Shown here piece after piece: positions 53,665-61,898 of a stretch of 64,000 nt of DNA. Position 1 is the stretch's first letter. Each line of letters starts with the position of its first letter. The stretch comes from Microbacterium sp. RU1D (GTDB lineage Bacteria > Actinomycetota > Actinomycetes > Actinomycetales > Microbacteriaceae). The stretch lies in assembly GCF_900156435.1 (NCBI RefSeq), contig NZ_FTPQ01000001.1, forward strand, positions 1,054,001 to 1,118,000, in the 5' to 3' direction. A model generated the notes under the pieces. The model worked only from the letters and a program-made list of their open reading frames with translations. It was not told where the DNA came from and ran no database searches. A program made the position numbers and the translations under genes.

Positions 53665-54207
53665 GTGAGCGACATCGTCAGTCTCGAGCTCGTCTACGAC
53701 GACGACGCCGATGCGGCGATCCGCGCCGAATGGGATGCGCTCGCCGCCGCAGACCTCCCGAGTCAGGCGCATCACACCGGTGAGAGCAACCGGCCGCACA
53801 CCACGCTGCTGGTCCGCCGCGTTCTGCCCGTCCTCGACGGGGCGCTCCTCGCCGACGCTCTCCCCGTGACGATGACCCTCGGTGCACCCGTGCTGTTCGG
53901 TGCGGGGCGCTCCCGCGTGATCGCGCGGTCCGTGGTGCCGTCCGCGGCCTTGCTGCACCTGCACGCGCGCGTCCACGACCTCGCGGGGGAGGGGGACGAT
54001 GCGGACCACACGCGTCCCGGGGCCTGGACGCCCCACGTGACGCTCGCCCGGCGGGTTCCCCTCGATCGCGTCGGCGACGCCCTGCGCGTGCTCGCCGACG
54101 CCGCGCCTCTCGAACGGCGCGTCGAGGCGGTCGGCATCCGTCGGTGGGAGACGGCCACGAAGACGGTCACGGAGGTCGTCGCCCGTGGCACGCTGGAGGG
54201 GTGCTGA
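53665..54207 (+). CDS. 2H phosphoesterase / 2'-5' RNA ligase family protein
   Basis: 180 residues with the two HxT motifs of the 2H superfamily: NRPHTTLLV and WTPHVTLARR. Such enzymes act on 2'-5' or cyclic phosphodiester bonds in RNA or nucleotides. GTG 53665 follows the DoxX-like gene by 7 bases. The stop overlaps the next GTG, so three genes (53280-54578) form an operon. Confidence 0.8.
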   Translation: MSDIVSLELVYDDDADAAIRAEWDALAAADLPSQAHHTGESNRPHTTLLVRRVLPVLDGALLADALPVTMTLGAPVLFGAGRSRVIARSVVPSAALLHLHARVHDLAGEGDDADHTRPGAWTPHVTLARRVPLDRVGDALRVLADAAPLERRVEAVGIRRWETATKTVTEVVARGTLEGC

Positions 54208-54578
54208 CCGATGACGCCCTCGCCTTCGTGCGCGAATACCACCTGGCCACCCTCTCGACGATCGGACGGTCGGGGCGAGTCCATGCCGTTCCGGTCGGAT
54301 TCACCTACGAGGACGGTGTCGTGCGCGTCATCGGGTCGCGGGGGACGCAGAAGTTCGTCAACGCCGTCCGGTCGGGCCGGGCCTCGGTCTGTTCGGTCGA
54401 CGGTGCGCGCTGGCTCAGTTTCGAGGGCGCCGCACGCGTGAGCGATGACCCGGATGCCGTGGCCCACGCCGTCGAGCTGTACGCCGCCCGATACCGCCAG
54501 CCCCGCGTGAACCCCGAGCGGGTCGTCCTCGAGATGACGGTCGAGCGCGTCCTGGGCTCGGCGAGCCTGCGGGCCTGA
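54201..54578 (+). CDS. Pyridoxamine-phosphate-oxidase-fold (PPOX, F420/FMN-type) protein
   Basis: 125 residues: REYHLATLSTIGRSGRVHAVPVGFTYEDGVV and GTQKFVNAVRSGRASVCSVDG, typical of split-barrel PPOX-class enzymes that bind F420 or FMN. The electron acceptor is unknown. GTG 54201 overlaps the upstream stop and has GGAGGGG just before it. The F420-dependent oxidoreductase 1.2 kb away makes F420 a plausible cofactor. Confidence 0.8.
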   Translation: MLTDDALAFVREYHLATLSTIGRSGRVHAVPVGFTYEDGVVRVIGSRGTQKFVNAVRSGRASVCSVDGARWLSFEGAARVSDDPDAVAHAVELYAARYRQPRVNPERVVLEMTVERVLGSASLRA

Positions 54579-54814
54579 TCGGTTCCGATCGACGCCTCGC
54601 CGTTCGTCCGTGACGAGCAGGACGCGCGGACGCGATATCGTTCACTGTCTCCCCCGGACGAGAGTGTGCTCATCGTCGGTTGGAGAGAAATCGGTGTCGG
54701 ACCAGTGAGTCGGCGATCAGCGGCAGTTCCGCCCGACCGGGATTCCCCCACGTGGCCCTCGGCTCGCATCGACCGAGCAGCGTCCGGCCTCCAAGCGGTG
54801 ACGGAGGGCATCGG

Positions 54815-55729
54815 ATGACGCCGGCTGCCCTTGATGGACACCTGAACCACGTGCTCCGCACCCTCGCGGCAAGTGTGCGCCGTCTACGCGAAGAACGCGG
54901 GCTCACGGCGCTCGCTCTGGCGTTCGAGGCCGGTCTCTCGGAGTCGCGCGTGCGAGCGATCGAAGCCGGACGCACGACGGCGTCGCTGGCCACGTTGGTC
55001 GCGCTGGCCGAGACTTTCGACGTCGAGATCGGCGCATTGTTCGGTGAAGCGCGCGCGCGTCACGAACCGACTCCCGAGCCCTCGCACAGCAGCTTCGTGG
55101 TGCCGAGCGAAGTGGTGTGGGGCGGAGAACTCCCACCGGCGCCCTGGCTGTCCGCCGCCACGCCCACCCCCGCCGTGAGTCCCTACGTTGTGCCGAGCGA
55201 CGTGGTCTGGGGCGGAGAGCTGCCCGCCGCGCCGTGGACCTCCGCGAGGGCGGCTCGGCATATGCCGGAACCACTCCGCGAGCCCGCGCTCGTCGCACTG
55301 CGGCGTTCGTCCCCGACGGGAGCGGCGTCGCAGGCCGTCGTGCGGGCGACGGAGGTCACGTGGGGCGGAGAGCTCCCGCCGGCGCCGTGGTCGACCCCGT
55401 CGTCCCCTGACGCCGTCGTGCCCACGCCCGTGGAGCCGACTCTTCCGGCGGCTCCGCGGGGGGAGGGGCACCCGCACCGGCATCCGGTGGATGCCGCATC
55501 GTCCTACGTCATGGCGTCGTCGGGTTCCGCCATGTCGCGACGACCTCGCACCTTCTCGGATCTGCGGGAGGGCGCCCTCGCCGGCCGAGAGTTCGCGTCG
55601 CTGCGGGAGTTCGCGATCGCGGCGGTCATGGAGGGGCGGTTCTCCGCGGTCGCTGTCGCGGGCGTTTTCCGCCTACCGTCCTGGCGGCTGGAGCAGTGGG
55701 TCGCGGAGGCGCGGCAGGTGCGCCGCTGA
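54815..55729 (+). CDS. XRE-family regulator with three WGGELPPAPW repeats
   Basis: 304 residues. The helix-turn-helix (about 12-75) reads VRRLREERGLTALALAFEAG, then SESRVRAIEAGRTTASLATLVALAETFDVEIGALFG. Residues 94-192 carry three near-identical repeats ending WGGELPPAPW (Trp at 102, 132 and 183). A C-terminal domain (about 245-304, FSDLREGALAGREFASLREFAIAAV) is probably helical. ATG 54815 follows GGAGGG by 6 bases. The repeats are not a motif I know. The gene stands alone and is closed by a bidirectional hairpin. Confidence 0.8.
   Translation: MTPAALDGHLNHVLRTLAASVRRLREERGLTALALAFEAGLSESRVRAIEAGRTTASLATLVALAETFDVEIGALFGEARARHEPTPEPSHSSFVVPSEVVWGGELPPAPWLSAATPTPAVSPYVVPSDVVWGGELPAAPWTSARAARHMPEPLREPALVALRRSSPTGAASQAVVRATEVTWGGELPPAPWSTPSSPDAVVPTPVEPTLPAAPRGEGHPHRHPVDAASSYVMASSGSAMSRRPRTFSDLREGALAGREFASLREFAIAAVMEGRFSAVAVAGVFRLPSWRLEQWVAEARQVRR
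55094..55390 (+). repeat. Three VWGGELPPAPW protein repeats
   Basis: Copies SEVVWGGELPPAPW, SDVVWGGELPAAPW and TEVTWGGELPPAPW are spaced by 30 and 51 residues within Pro/Ala/Thr-rich linkers of the XRE regulator. Both tryptophans, the GGELP core and the preceding acidic-Val-x pattern are kept in all three, while the linkers are not, so the motif seems to be under selection. Confidence 0.8.
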
Positions 55730-55731
55730 GG

Positions 55732-55761
55732 AGCGGGACGCGCCCACCGGCGCGCCCCGCT
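55732..55761. terminator. Bidirectional hairpin between convergent genes
   Basis: AGCGGGACGCGCC (55732-55744) pairs with GGCGCGCCCCGCT (55749-55761), with one mismatch and a CACC loop. It lies between the XRE gene and the convergent oxidoreductase gene. Confidence 0.75.
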
Positions 55762-55766
55762 GACCG

Positions 55767-56732
55767 TCACAGCGCGCGCAGCTTTTCGAGCAGGGGAGCG
55801 GCGATCTCGTCGACGAACCGCTGCTGCTGATCGTCGCCCACCTGCACGATGGCGATGTCGGTGAAGCCGGCGTCGATGAAGGGGCGCACGCTCTCGGCCA
55901 GCTCGTCGAGGTCCGGTCCGCACGCGATCGAGTCGGCCACGTCCTCCGGGCGGACGAACTGCGAGGCGCCCGCGAAACCTGCCGGCGTCGGGAGGTCGGC
56001 GTTGACGGCCCAGCCCCCCGCGAACCACCGGAACTGATCGTGGGCACGCGCGATCGCGGCATCCTTGTCGGGATCCCAGCTGATCGGGATCTGACCGATC
56101 TTGCGCGACTCGCCGTCGTGGTGGGCGTCCCAGCCACTGATCAGGTCGCCGTCGGGCTCCGTGGTGATCAGGTGGTCGCCGAGGGGGGCGAATCGCTCGA
56201 TGGAGTGTTCGCCGGACACCGCCACGCCGATCGGCACGCCGCCGTCGGGAGCGTCCCACACGCGCGCGGAGTCGACCCGGAAGTATTCGCCGTCGTAGGT
56301 GACGAGGTCGCCGGTGTGCAGAGCACGGATGATCTCGATGGCTTCGACGAGCATGTCCTGGCGGGCGTGCACCGCGGGCCAGCCCTCCCCGACGACGTGC
56401 TCGTTGAGGTTCTCGCCGGATCCCAGTCCGAGCGTGAAGCGGCCCTCCGACAGCAGCTGCAGGGTCGCCGCCTTCTGCGCCACCACAGCGGGGTGGTACC
56501 GCACGGTGGGGCAGGTGACGTAGGTCATGAGCTCGACGTCGGTGGTCGCGTGAGCGACCGCGCCGAGCACCGTCCAGGCGTAGGGCGCGTGCCCCTGGCT
56601 GGTCAGCCACGGCGAGTAGTGATCGCTCGAGACGAGGAAGTCGTAGCCGGCGCGCTCGGCGCCCACAGCGTAGTCGACGAGCGCCCGGGGGCCGCTCTGC
56701 TCGGTCATGAGGGTGTAGCCGAATCGCGTCAT
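55767..56732 (-). CDS. LLM-class F420-dependent oxidoreductase
   Basis: 321 residues of a bacterial-luciferase-like TIM barrel: FGYTLMTEQSGPRALVDYA, SSDHYSPWLTSQGHAPYAWTVLGA, LGLGSGENLNEHVVGEGWPAV and VAVSGEHSIERFAPLGDHLI. It resembles the Fgd1 group of F420-dependent enzymes (glucose-6-phosphate dehydrogenase-like). The exact substrate is uncertain. ATG 56732 is chosen because the family N-terminus begins there. The frame is open far upstream, but that part lies antisense to or inside TerC. Confidence 0.87.
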   Translation of the reverse strand: MTRFGYTLMTEQSGPRALVDYAVGAERAGYDFLVSSDHYSPWLTSQGHAPYAWTVLGAVAHATTDVELMTYVTCPTVRYHPAVVAQKAATLQLLSEGRFTLGLGSGENLNEHVVGEGWPAVHARQDMLVEAIEIIRALHTGDLVTYDGEYFRVDSARVWDAPDGGVPIGVAVSGEHSIERFAPLGDHLITTEPDGDLISGWDAHHDGESRKIGQIPISWDPDKDAAIARAHDQFRWFAGGWAVNADLPTPAGFAGASQFVRPEDVADSIACGPDLDELAESVRPFIDAGFTDIAIVQVGDDQQQRFVDEIAAPLLEKLRAL

Positions 56733-56805
56733 GTCGGCCACGGTAGGACGACGACCGAGGCGGTCCGCCGGGGTTGCGCTCGCCGACGGGATGCGGCAGA
56801 CGACA

Positions 56806-56835
56806 GCGGGCCCGCAGCCGAAGCCGCGAGCCCGC
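56806..56835 (-). terminator. Hairpin terminator with TTCG tetraloop after the TerC gene
   Basis: On the minus strand GCGGGCTCGCGGC pairs with GCTGCGGGCCCGC over 13 positions (two G-T pairs) around a TTCG tetraloop, 13 bases after the terC stop. Confidence 0.82.
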
Positions 56836-56848
56836 CACCGTTCCGGGA

Positions 56849-57871
56849 TCAGTCCTCGGGCGCGTGGATGACCTTCTCGCCGTCGAAGGTCTCGCGCTCC
56901 TTCTTCTTGTCGTCGTTGCGGGTCTTGCGCAGGCTCGCGATCGTCGCGACGGCGACGGTGGCGGCGATGAACAGCAGTGAGAACCAGATGGGGATCTCGG
57001 GCACCCACAGCAGCGGCTCGCCGCCGTTGATGAAGGGCAGCTCGTTGACGTGGAGGGCGTGGAACACCAGCTTGACGCCGATGAAGGCGAGGATGACGGC
57101 CAGCCCCTGCGCGAGGTAGACGAGACGCTCGAGCAGCCCGCCGATGAGGAAGTACAGCTGACGCAGACCCATGAGCGCGAAGGCGTTGGCGGTGAAGACG
57201 ATGTAGGCCTCGTTCGTCAGGCCGTAGATCGCGGGGATCGAGTCCACCGCGAAGACGAGGTCGATGAAGCCGATCGCGATGATCACCAGCAGCATCGGGG
57301 TGACGAAGCGCTTGCCGTCCTTGCGCACCGTGAGCTTGTCGTCGTTGTACTCCTCGGAGACGGGGAGCACGCGGCGGACGAAGCGCATGAACTTGCCGTT
57401 CGCGGGGTCGCTCTCGCCGTGCGAGAACGCCTGACGGTACGCGAGGAACAGCAGGAGGGCGCCGAAGATGTAGAAGATCCACGAGAAGTTCTCGATCAGC
57501 GCGGCACCCACCGCGATGAACGCACCGCGCATGATGAGCGCGATGACAATGCCGATCATCAGCACCTTCTGCTGGTAGATCTTGGGCACCGCGAACCCGG
57601 TCATGATGATCAGGAACACGAAGAGGTTGTCGATGGACAGGGCCTTCTCGGTCAGATAACCGGCGAAATACTCCCCGCCGTAGGTCCAGCCCGATACGAC
57701 GCCGATGCCGACGCCGAACAGCAGCGCAAGGCCGATGTAGAACGCCGACCAGCGGGCGGACTCCGCGATCGACGGTTCGTGCGGCTTGCGCACGTGCGCG
57801 AAGAACTCGAACACGAAGAACGCGACGGTGATCGCGATCGTGATGATCCAGATGAGGGGGGTGACGCCCAA
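56849..57871 (-). CDS. TerC-family membrane protein (probable manganese exporter)
   Basis: 340 residues with nine or so membrane helices. GYLTEKALSIDNLFVFLIIM and GFIDLVFAVDSIPAIYGLT carry the two conserved aspartates typical of TerC/Alx. Recent work links this family to metal export and metalation of secreted proteins. TTG 57871 was chosen because GGAGG lies 5-9 bases upstream and the protein then begins GVTPLIWIITIAI; upstream in-frame codons lie in the riboswitch expression region. The mRNA carries a yybP-ykoY riboswitch, which supports a manganese role. Confidence 0.88.
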   Translation of the reverse strand: MGVTPLIWIITIAITVAFFVFEFFAHVRKPHEPSIAESARWSAFYIGLALLFGVGIGVVSGWTYGGEYFAGYLTEKALSIDNLFVFLIIMTGFAVPKIYQQKVLMIGIVIALIMRGAFIAVGAALIENFSWIFYIFGALLLFLAYRQAFSHGESDPANGKFMRFVRRVLPVSEEYNDDKLTVRKDGKRFVTPMLLVIIAIGFIDLVFAVDSIPAIYGLTNEAYIVFTANAFALMGLRQLYFLIGGLLERLVYLAQGLAVILAFIGVKLVFHALHVNELPFINGGEPLLWVPEIPIWFSLLFIAATVAVATIASLRKTRNDDKKKERETFDGEKVIHAPED

Positions 57872-57905
57872 GACGGCCTCCAAGGGAACGAGGTGTACGA
57901 CAAGA

Positions 57906-58012
57906 CACCAAGGTCTCCTCCACCCGGCGAGTCGGGCCGACGTCCCGGGTTCACGATGACGTGGACCGTATTGACGAGATCGTCGCGGTGGGAGTACTCC
58001 CCTTGCTTCCCG
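57906..58012 (-). promoter_or_regulatory. yybP-ykoY manganese riboswitch upstream of terC
   Basis: On the minus strand the leader contains GGGGAGTA (58002-57995) within CAAGGGGAGTACTCCC, later AACCCGGGACGTCGG, and ends CCGGGTGGAGGAGACCTTGG. The CAAGG at the 5' side pairs with CCTTG at the 3' side (57909-57913) to form P1. This matches the yybP-ykoY consensus that senses Mn2+ and is often found before TerC-type genes. The aptamer ends about 35 bases before the TTG start, leaving room to gate translation. Confidence 0.87.
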
Positions 58013-58133
58013 CAAGTGTACGCGACGTTGCTGTGCGCGAGCGGTCTGGACGGGCCGGATGCCGGTGTGGTAGCCGACGCAGGACGCCATGACCTCTCCA
58101 GGACGACGTCAGCGTGAGAGCGCGGCATCCGTC

Positions 58134-58706
58134 TCACGCCGGGGGCGTGAAGCCCCCGACCACGGCATCGACGAGCATCCGCATGTCGTGGGCGTCGAAT
58201 TCCTCCCGGCTCAGGGCACGCAGGATGACGGCTCCGACGAGGGCGTCGGCGGCCGCCTCCAACCGGGCCCCGGTCGCCCCTCCGGTCGCGTCCGACAGTC
58301 GGCCCATCAGCGGCGCGGCGAGGATCTCGGCGCGCAGCCGCCGACCGGTCTCCGCGCTGCCCGCGGCGGCCGCGACGAGCGAGCGCAGGAGGGCCTCGCC
58401 GTCAGCGCTCGCGCGCAGGACGAACAGATCACTCAACCACTGCGCCAGGTCGGAGCGCGCGTCCCCGGTGTCGGGGAGATCGCGCTGCGGCCCGAGCAGG
58501 CGTCCCTCGAGGATCGCCTCGGCGATGACGTCGCCCTTGCTCGACCACCAGCGGTAGATGGTCTGCTTGCCGACCCCGGCGAGGCGGGCGATGCCCTCGA
58601 TGGTGAGGTGGTCGTAACCGCGCTCGGCGAACAGCGTCACCGCCGCGTCGAGGATCGCGCGGCGCGCCGCTTCGCTGCGGACGGGGCCACTGCGCGGAAG
58701 AGTCAT
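58134..58706 (-). CDS. TetR-family transcriptional regulator
   Basis: 190 residues. The N-terminal helix-turn-helix reads RRAILDAAVTLFAERGYDHLTIEGIARLAGVGKQTIYRWW, followed by an all-helical ligand-binding domain. It is divergent from the MMPL transporter gene and likely represses it. ATG 58706 begins the standard N-terminus (TLPRSGPVRSEAARRAIL); the longer open frame upstream has no TetR features and crosses the neighbouring promoter. Confidence 0.9.
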   Translation of the reverse strand: MTLPRSGPVRSEAARRAILDAAVTLFAERGYDHLTIEGIARLAGVGKQTIYRWWSSKGDVIAEAILEGRLLGPQRDLPDTGDARSDLAQWLSDLFVLRASADGEALLRSLVAAAAGSAETGRRLRAEILAAPLMGRLSDATGGATGARLEAAADALVGAVILRALSREEFDAHDMRMLVDAVVGGFTPPA

Positions 58707-58836
58707 GCCACACATTCTGAGGGACGCCGACCGCGAGGGGTGCGAAAACGAGACGAGACGGTGCGTGTTATCTTTGCCCCGACTTGTCGGCGCCGACGGT
58801 GCTCCCGTGCGTGCACCGCACGAGAGGAACTTCCGC
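58707..58836. promoter_or_regulatory. Divergent promoter region between TetR and MMPL genes
   Basis: About 130 bases. A TTATCT box near 58769 could be the MMPL -10, and GAGAGGA before ATG 58837 is its ribosome-binding site. A repeated ACGAG (ACGAGACGAGACGG) just before the box may be part of an operator, but no clean palindrome was found. Confidence 0.4.
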
Positions 58837-61443
58837 ATGGCCGAACTGCTGCATCGTCTCGGGAGCTTCGCCGCCCGCCGTGCCTGGACCGTGATCATCG
58901 CCTGGGTGGTGATCCTCGGCATCGTCCTCGCGGGCTTCCTCGTTGGCTTCAAGGGACTGAGCTCGAGCTTCGACATCCCCGGTACCGCATCCGGCGACGT
59001 CATCGCCGAGTTGCAGGACGAACTCCCCGATTTCGCAGGCGCCTCCGGGGCGGTGGTCTTCCGCACCGACGACGGCTCCGCCCTCACCGACGAGCAGCGC
59101 CACGAGATCTCCGACCTCGTCTCGTCGGCGGATGGTCTGCCCGACGTCGCGCGAGTCGTCGATCCCTTCGCCTCCCAGCAGGAGCTCGACGATCAGCGAC
59201 AGCAGGTCGTCGACGGTCGGGTGCAGCTCGATCAGGCCCGCGCCCAGGCCGAATCGGGGCAGCAGCAGTTGGACGACGGCTTGGCGCAGCTCGCGGCCGG
59301 CCAGCAGCAGCTCGACGAGGGGCGCGCCCGCATCGAGGCCGCGCCCCTGCCCGACGCGCAGAAGCAGACGCAGCTCGCCGCGCTCGACGCCCAGCAGCAG
59401 CAGATCGACCAGCAGCGCTCGGTCCTCGAGCAACAGCAGGCGCAGCTGACCGAGGGTCTCGCCCAGATCGACGCCCAGCAGACACAGCTCGACGACGGTG
59501 CCGAGCTGCTCGGCTTCGCGGATGCCATCCGCCTGGTGTCGGAGGACGGCTCGACGGCGATCGTCAACGTGTCGTTCGACAAGCCCCGCCTCGAGCTCAC
59601 CGAGGCTTCGAAGGAAGGGGTCGTCGAGCACTTCTCCGACCCCGTCGCCGGCGTCGAGGTCGCCTTCAACACCGAGATCTCGCAGGGCGTCCCGGAGATC
59701 TTCGGCGTGGGCGAGGTCGTGGGCGTCGCGGTCGCCGGGATCGTCCTCGTCGTCGTCCTCGGGTCGCTCCTGGCGGCCTCGTTCCCGATCGTCACCGCCA
59801 TCATCGGAGTGGCCATCGGCGCCATGGCGACGCTGTCGTTCTCGGGGCTCATCCAGATGGCATCCGTGACGCCGTTCCTCGGCGTGATGCTGGGACTCGC
59901 GGTCGGGATCGACTACGCGCTCTTCATCCTCTACCGCCACCGGCGGCAGCTGCTGGCGGGCGCCGACGTCCGCGAGTCGATCGGCCTCGCGAACGGCACC
60001 GCCGGCAACGCCGTCGTCTTCGCCGGGTCGACGGTGATCGTCGCCCTGCTCGCGCTCAACATCACCGGAATCCCGTTCCTGGGCCTGATGGGCACCGCGG
60101 GTGCGGTGAGCGTCCTCGTCGCGGTGCTCATCGCGGTGTCTCTGACGCCGGCGCTCCTAGGTTTGGCGGGGATGCGCATCCTCAGTCGGAGGGCGCGTGC
60201 CCGCGCGGCCTCCGCGGCCGACGGTGCCGAGCACCCCCGTCGCGCGGCGCGCACGGCGCCCGTCGATGCGGATGAGCACCCCCGCCGGGCCGCGCGCACC
60301 GAGACCGGCCCGGTCGCCACGACCGGTCGTCCCGCGCGTCCGATGTCGACGCTGCGGGCGGTCGTCACGATGATCGTCGCGACGGCGGCTCTGCTGGTCG
60401 TCGCCATCCCCGCGCTCTCGATGCGCCTGGGCCTGCCCGACGGCGGATCCGAGGCCGCGGATTCCACCGGGTACAAGGCCTTCACCTGGAGCGAGGAGGC
60501 TTTCGGTGCCGGCTCGAACGCGCCCCTCCTCGTCACGGCGGCATTGCCCGACGGCACCGCCGAGGGCGACGTGCAGGGTCTCCAACTCGACGTGGCGCGC
60601 GAGTTGTTCGCGCAGGACGACGTGGTCGCCGTGGCGCCCGTGGCCGTCTCGGACGACCGGACCATCGCGGCCTTCCAGGTCATCCCCGCGGAAGGACCCA
60701 ATGCGGTGTCGACCGACCAGCTCGTGCGCGACCTCCGCGCCCTGCCTCCCGTCGACGGCGTCATGGCCCTCGGGGTGGCCGGGGCGGCCGCGATCAACAT
60801 CGACATCTCGGAGGGCCTGGCCGACGTGCTGCCCATCTACCTCGTCGTGGTGGTGGGTCTGTCGTTCCTCATCATGGTGATGGTGTTCCGCTCGCTCCTC
60901 GTGCCCTTGATCGCGACCCTCGGTTTCGTGCTGTCGCTGTTCGCGACCTACGGAGCCGTCACCGCGGTGTTCCAGTGGGGCTGGCTGGGCGGCGTGTTCG
61001 GTGTGCACAATCCCGGCCCGATCCTGAGCTTCCTGCCGGTGATCCTCGTCGGCATCCTGTTCGGTCTCGCGATGGACTACCAGCTGTTCCTCACCACGGG
61101 CATGCGCGAGGCGTGGGCGCACGGAGCCGCGCCGCGGCTCGCCGTGGCGCAGGGTTTCCGCGCCGGTCGCACGGTCGTCATCGCCGCGGCGGTGATCATG
61201 ATCTCGGTCTTCTCGGGCTTCATCACGTCGGAGGCGGTGATCATCAAGTCGTTCGGTCTCGGGCTGGCCCTCGGCGTGTTGTTCGACGCGTTCGTCGTGC
61301 GGATGCTGCTCATGCCCGCGCTCATGCACCTTCTGGGCGGGTCGGCGTGGTGGCTGCCGAGGTGGCTCGAGCGCATCGTGCCGAACGTCGACGTGGAGGG
61401 GTCGGCGCTCGAGCGACGGCACCCCGGCCATCACGGCGTCTGA
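58837..61443 (+). CDS. MMPL-family transporter with a glutamine-rich coiled coil
   Basis: 868 residues of the RND/MMPL type: two sets of membrane helices, with VTPFLGVMLGLAVGIDYALFILYRHR in the first half and LPVILVGILFGLAMDYQLFLTTGMRE in the second, which carry the conserved Asp-Tyr pairs of the proton path. Residues about 110-230 form a Gln/Asp-rich coiled coil with repeats such as QQQLDDGLAQLAAGQQQLDEG. The central cytoplasmic loop holds a small duplication (EHPRRAART twice). It probably exports a lipid or hydrophobic compound under TetR control. Confidence 0.9.
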   Translation: MAELLHRLGSFAARRAWTVIIAWVVILGIVLAGFLVGFKGLSSSFDIPGTASGDVIAELQDELPDFAGASGAVVFRTDDGSALTDEQRHEISDLVSSADGLPDVARVVDPFASQQELDDQRQQVVDGRVQLDQARAQAESGQQQLDDGLAQLAAGQQQLDEGRARIEAAPLPDAQKQTQLAALDAQQQQIDQQRSVLEQQQAQLTEGLAQIDAQQTQLDDGAELLGFADAIRLVSEDGSTAIVNVSFDKPRLELTEASKEGVVEHFSDPVAGVEVAFNTEISQGVPEIFGVGEVVGVAVAGIVLVVVLGSLLAASFPIVTAIIGVAIGAMATLSFSGLIQMASVTPFLGVMLGLAVGIDYALFILYRHRRQLLAGADVRESIGLANGTAGNAVVFAGSTVIVALLALNITGIPFLGLMGTAGAVSVLVAVLIAVSLTPALLGLAGMRILSRRARARAASAADGAEHPRRAARTAPVDADEHPRRAARTETGPVATTGRPARPMSTLRAVVTMIVATAALLVVAIPALSMRLGLPDGGSEAADSTGYKAFTWSEEAFGAGSNAPLLVTAALPDGTAEGDVQGLQLDVARELFAQDDVVAVAPVAVSDDRTIAAFQVIPAEGPNAVSTDQLVRDLRALPPVDGVMALGVAGAAAINIDISEGLADVLPIYLVVVVGLSFLIMVMVFRSLLVPLIATLGFVLSLFATYGAVTAVFQWGWLGGVFGVHNPGPILSFLPVILVGILFGLAMDYQLFLTTGMREAWAHGAAPRLAVAQGFRAGRTVVIAAAVIMISVFSGFITSEAVIIKSFGLGLALGVLFDAFVVRMLLMPALMHLLGGSAWWLPRWLERIVPNVDVEGSALERRHPGHHGV

Positions 61444-61467
61444 GCACCCCCGTCCGGACAGCGCAAG

Positions 61468-61483
61468 CCCCGGTCGACCGGGG
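61468..61483 (+). terminator. Short hairpin after the MMPL gene
   Basis: CCCCGG and CCGGGG enclose TCGA, forming a 16-base palindrome 25 bases after the stop. The stem is only 6 bp, so it is a weak terminator candidate. Confidence 0.4.
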
Positions 61484-61532
61484 GGCGCACCCCGCAGGAT
61501 GCTGACAACGACCCATCCCGAGGAGGACGACG

Positions 61533-61748
61533 ATGACCGATCGCGAAGAGACCCAGGACGCACCCGTCATGGACGGTGCCACCGAGGCCGGCGTCGACGA
61601 GAAGAAGGACGGCGCCGAGGAGCAGCAGGCGGCCGACGCGGCGGTGCAGGACGACGCGTCGCAGAACGACATCGTCCCCGGCGACGCCTCGAAGGAAGAC
61701 CTGAAGGACGACCTCCGCAGCATCCGCGGGTACGGCGAGGACCGCTGA
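61533..61748 (+). CDS. Small acidic hypothetical protein
   Basis: 71 residues, of which about a third are Asp or Glu, with no hydrophobic core or cysteine (EETQDAPVMDGATEAGVDEKK). The last 15 residues (KEDLKDDLRSIRGYGEDR) look helical. Probably disordered; no family recognised. GAGGACGACG precedes the ATG. It is followed by a large inverted repeat. Confidence 0.6.
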   Translation: MTDREETQDAPVMDGATEAGVDEKKDGAEEQQAADAAVQDDASQNDIVPGDASKEDLKDDLRSIRGYGEDR

Positions 61749-61754
61749 CCCGGA

Positions 61755-61810
61755 CGACGACTCCCGTCCGGAGCCGTGTGGGGGACGGGCTCGACGGGCG
61801 GGAGTCGTCG
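61755..61810. terminator. Large inverted repeat between convergent genes
   Basis: CGACGACTCCCG (61755-61766) and CGGGAGTCGTCG (61799-61810) are perfect 12-bp arms around 32 bases, which can pair further (CCGTCC-type and GGACGG-type segments). It probably ends transcription from both sides. Confidence 0.65.
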
Positions 61811-61898
61811 GGGACGCCGGGTCGGCGTCATCCGCGCCGGCGATGCCGGGGCCGGGTAGAGGCAGCGTACGCCCGCGCGGGCACGTGCGGCAGGGGTC

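Noticed and set aside
55767..57923. A single 718-codon minus-strand frame covering terC and the oxidoreductase
   Set aside because: Only the last 321 codons show protein features. The upstream part is out of frame with terC and is Arg-rich, so no fusion protein is proposed.
58089..60275. 728-codon plus-strand open frame over the TetR gene and the start of the MMPL gene
   Set aside because: It is antisense to TetR and out of frame with MMPL. It has low-complexity Arg/Ala/Gly content and no ribosome-binding site.
60225..60300. Direct repeat encoding EHPRRAART twice in the MMPL gene
   Set aside because: It is a short in-frame duplication in a disordered cytoplasmic loop, most simply a replication slip; not a mobile or regulatory element.
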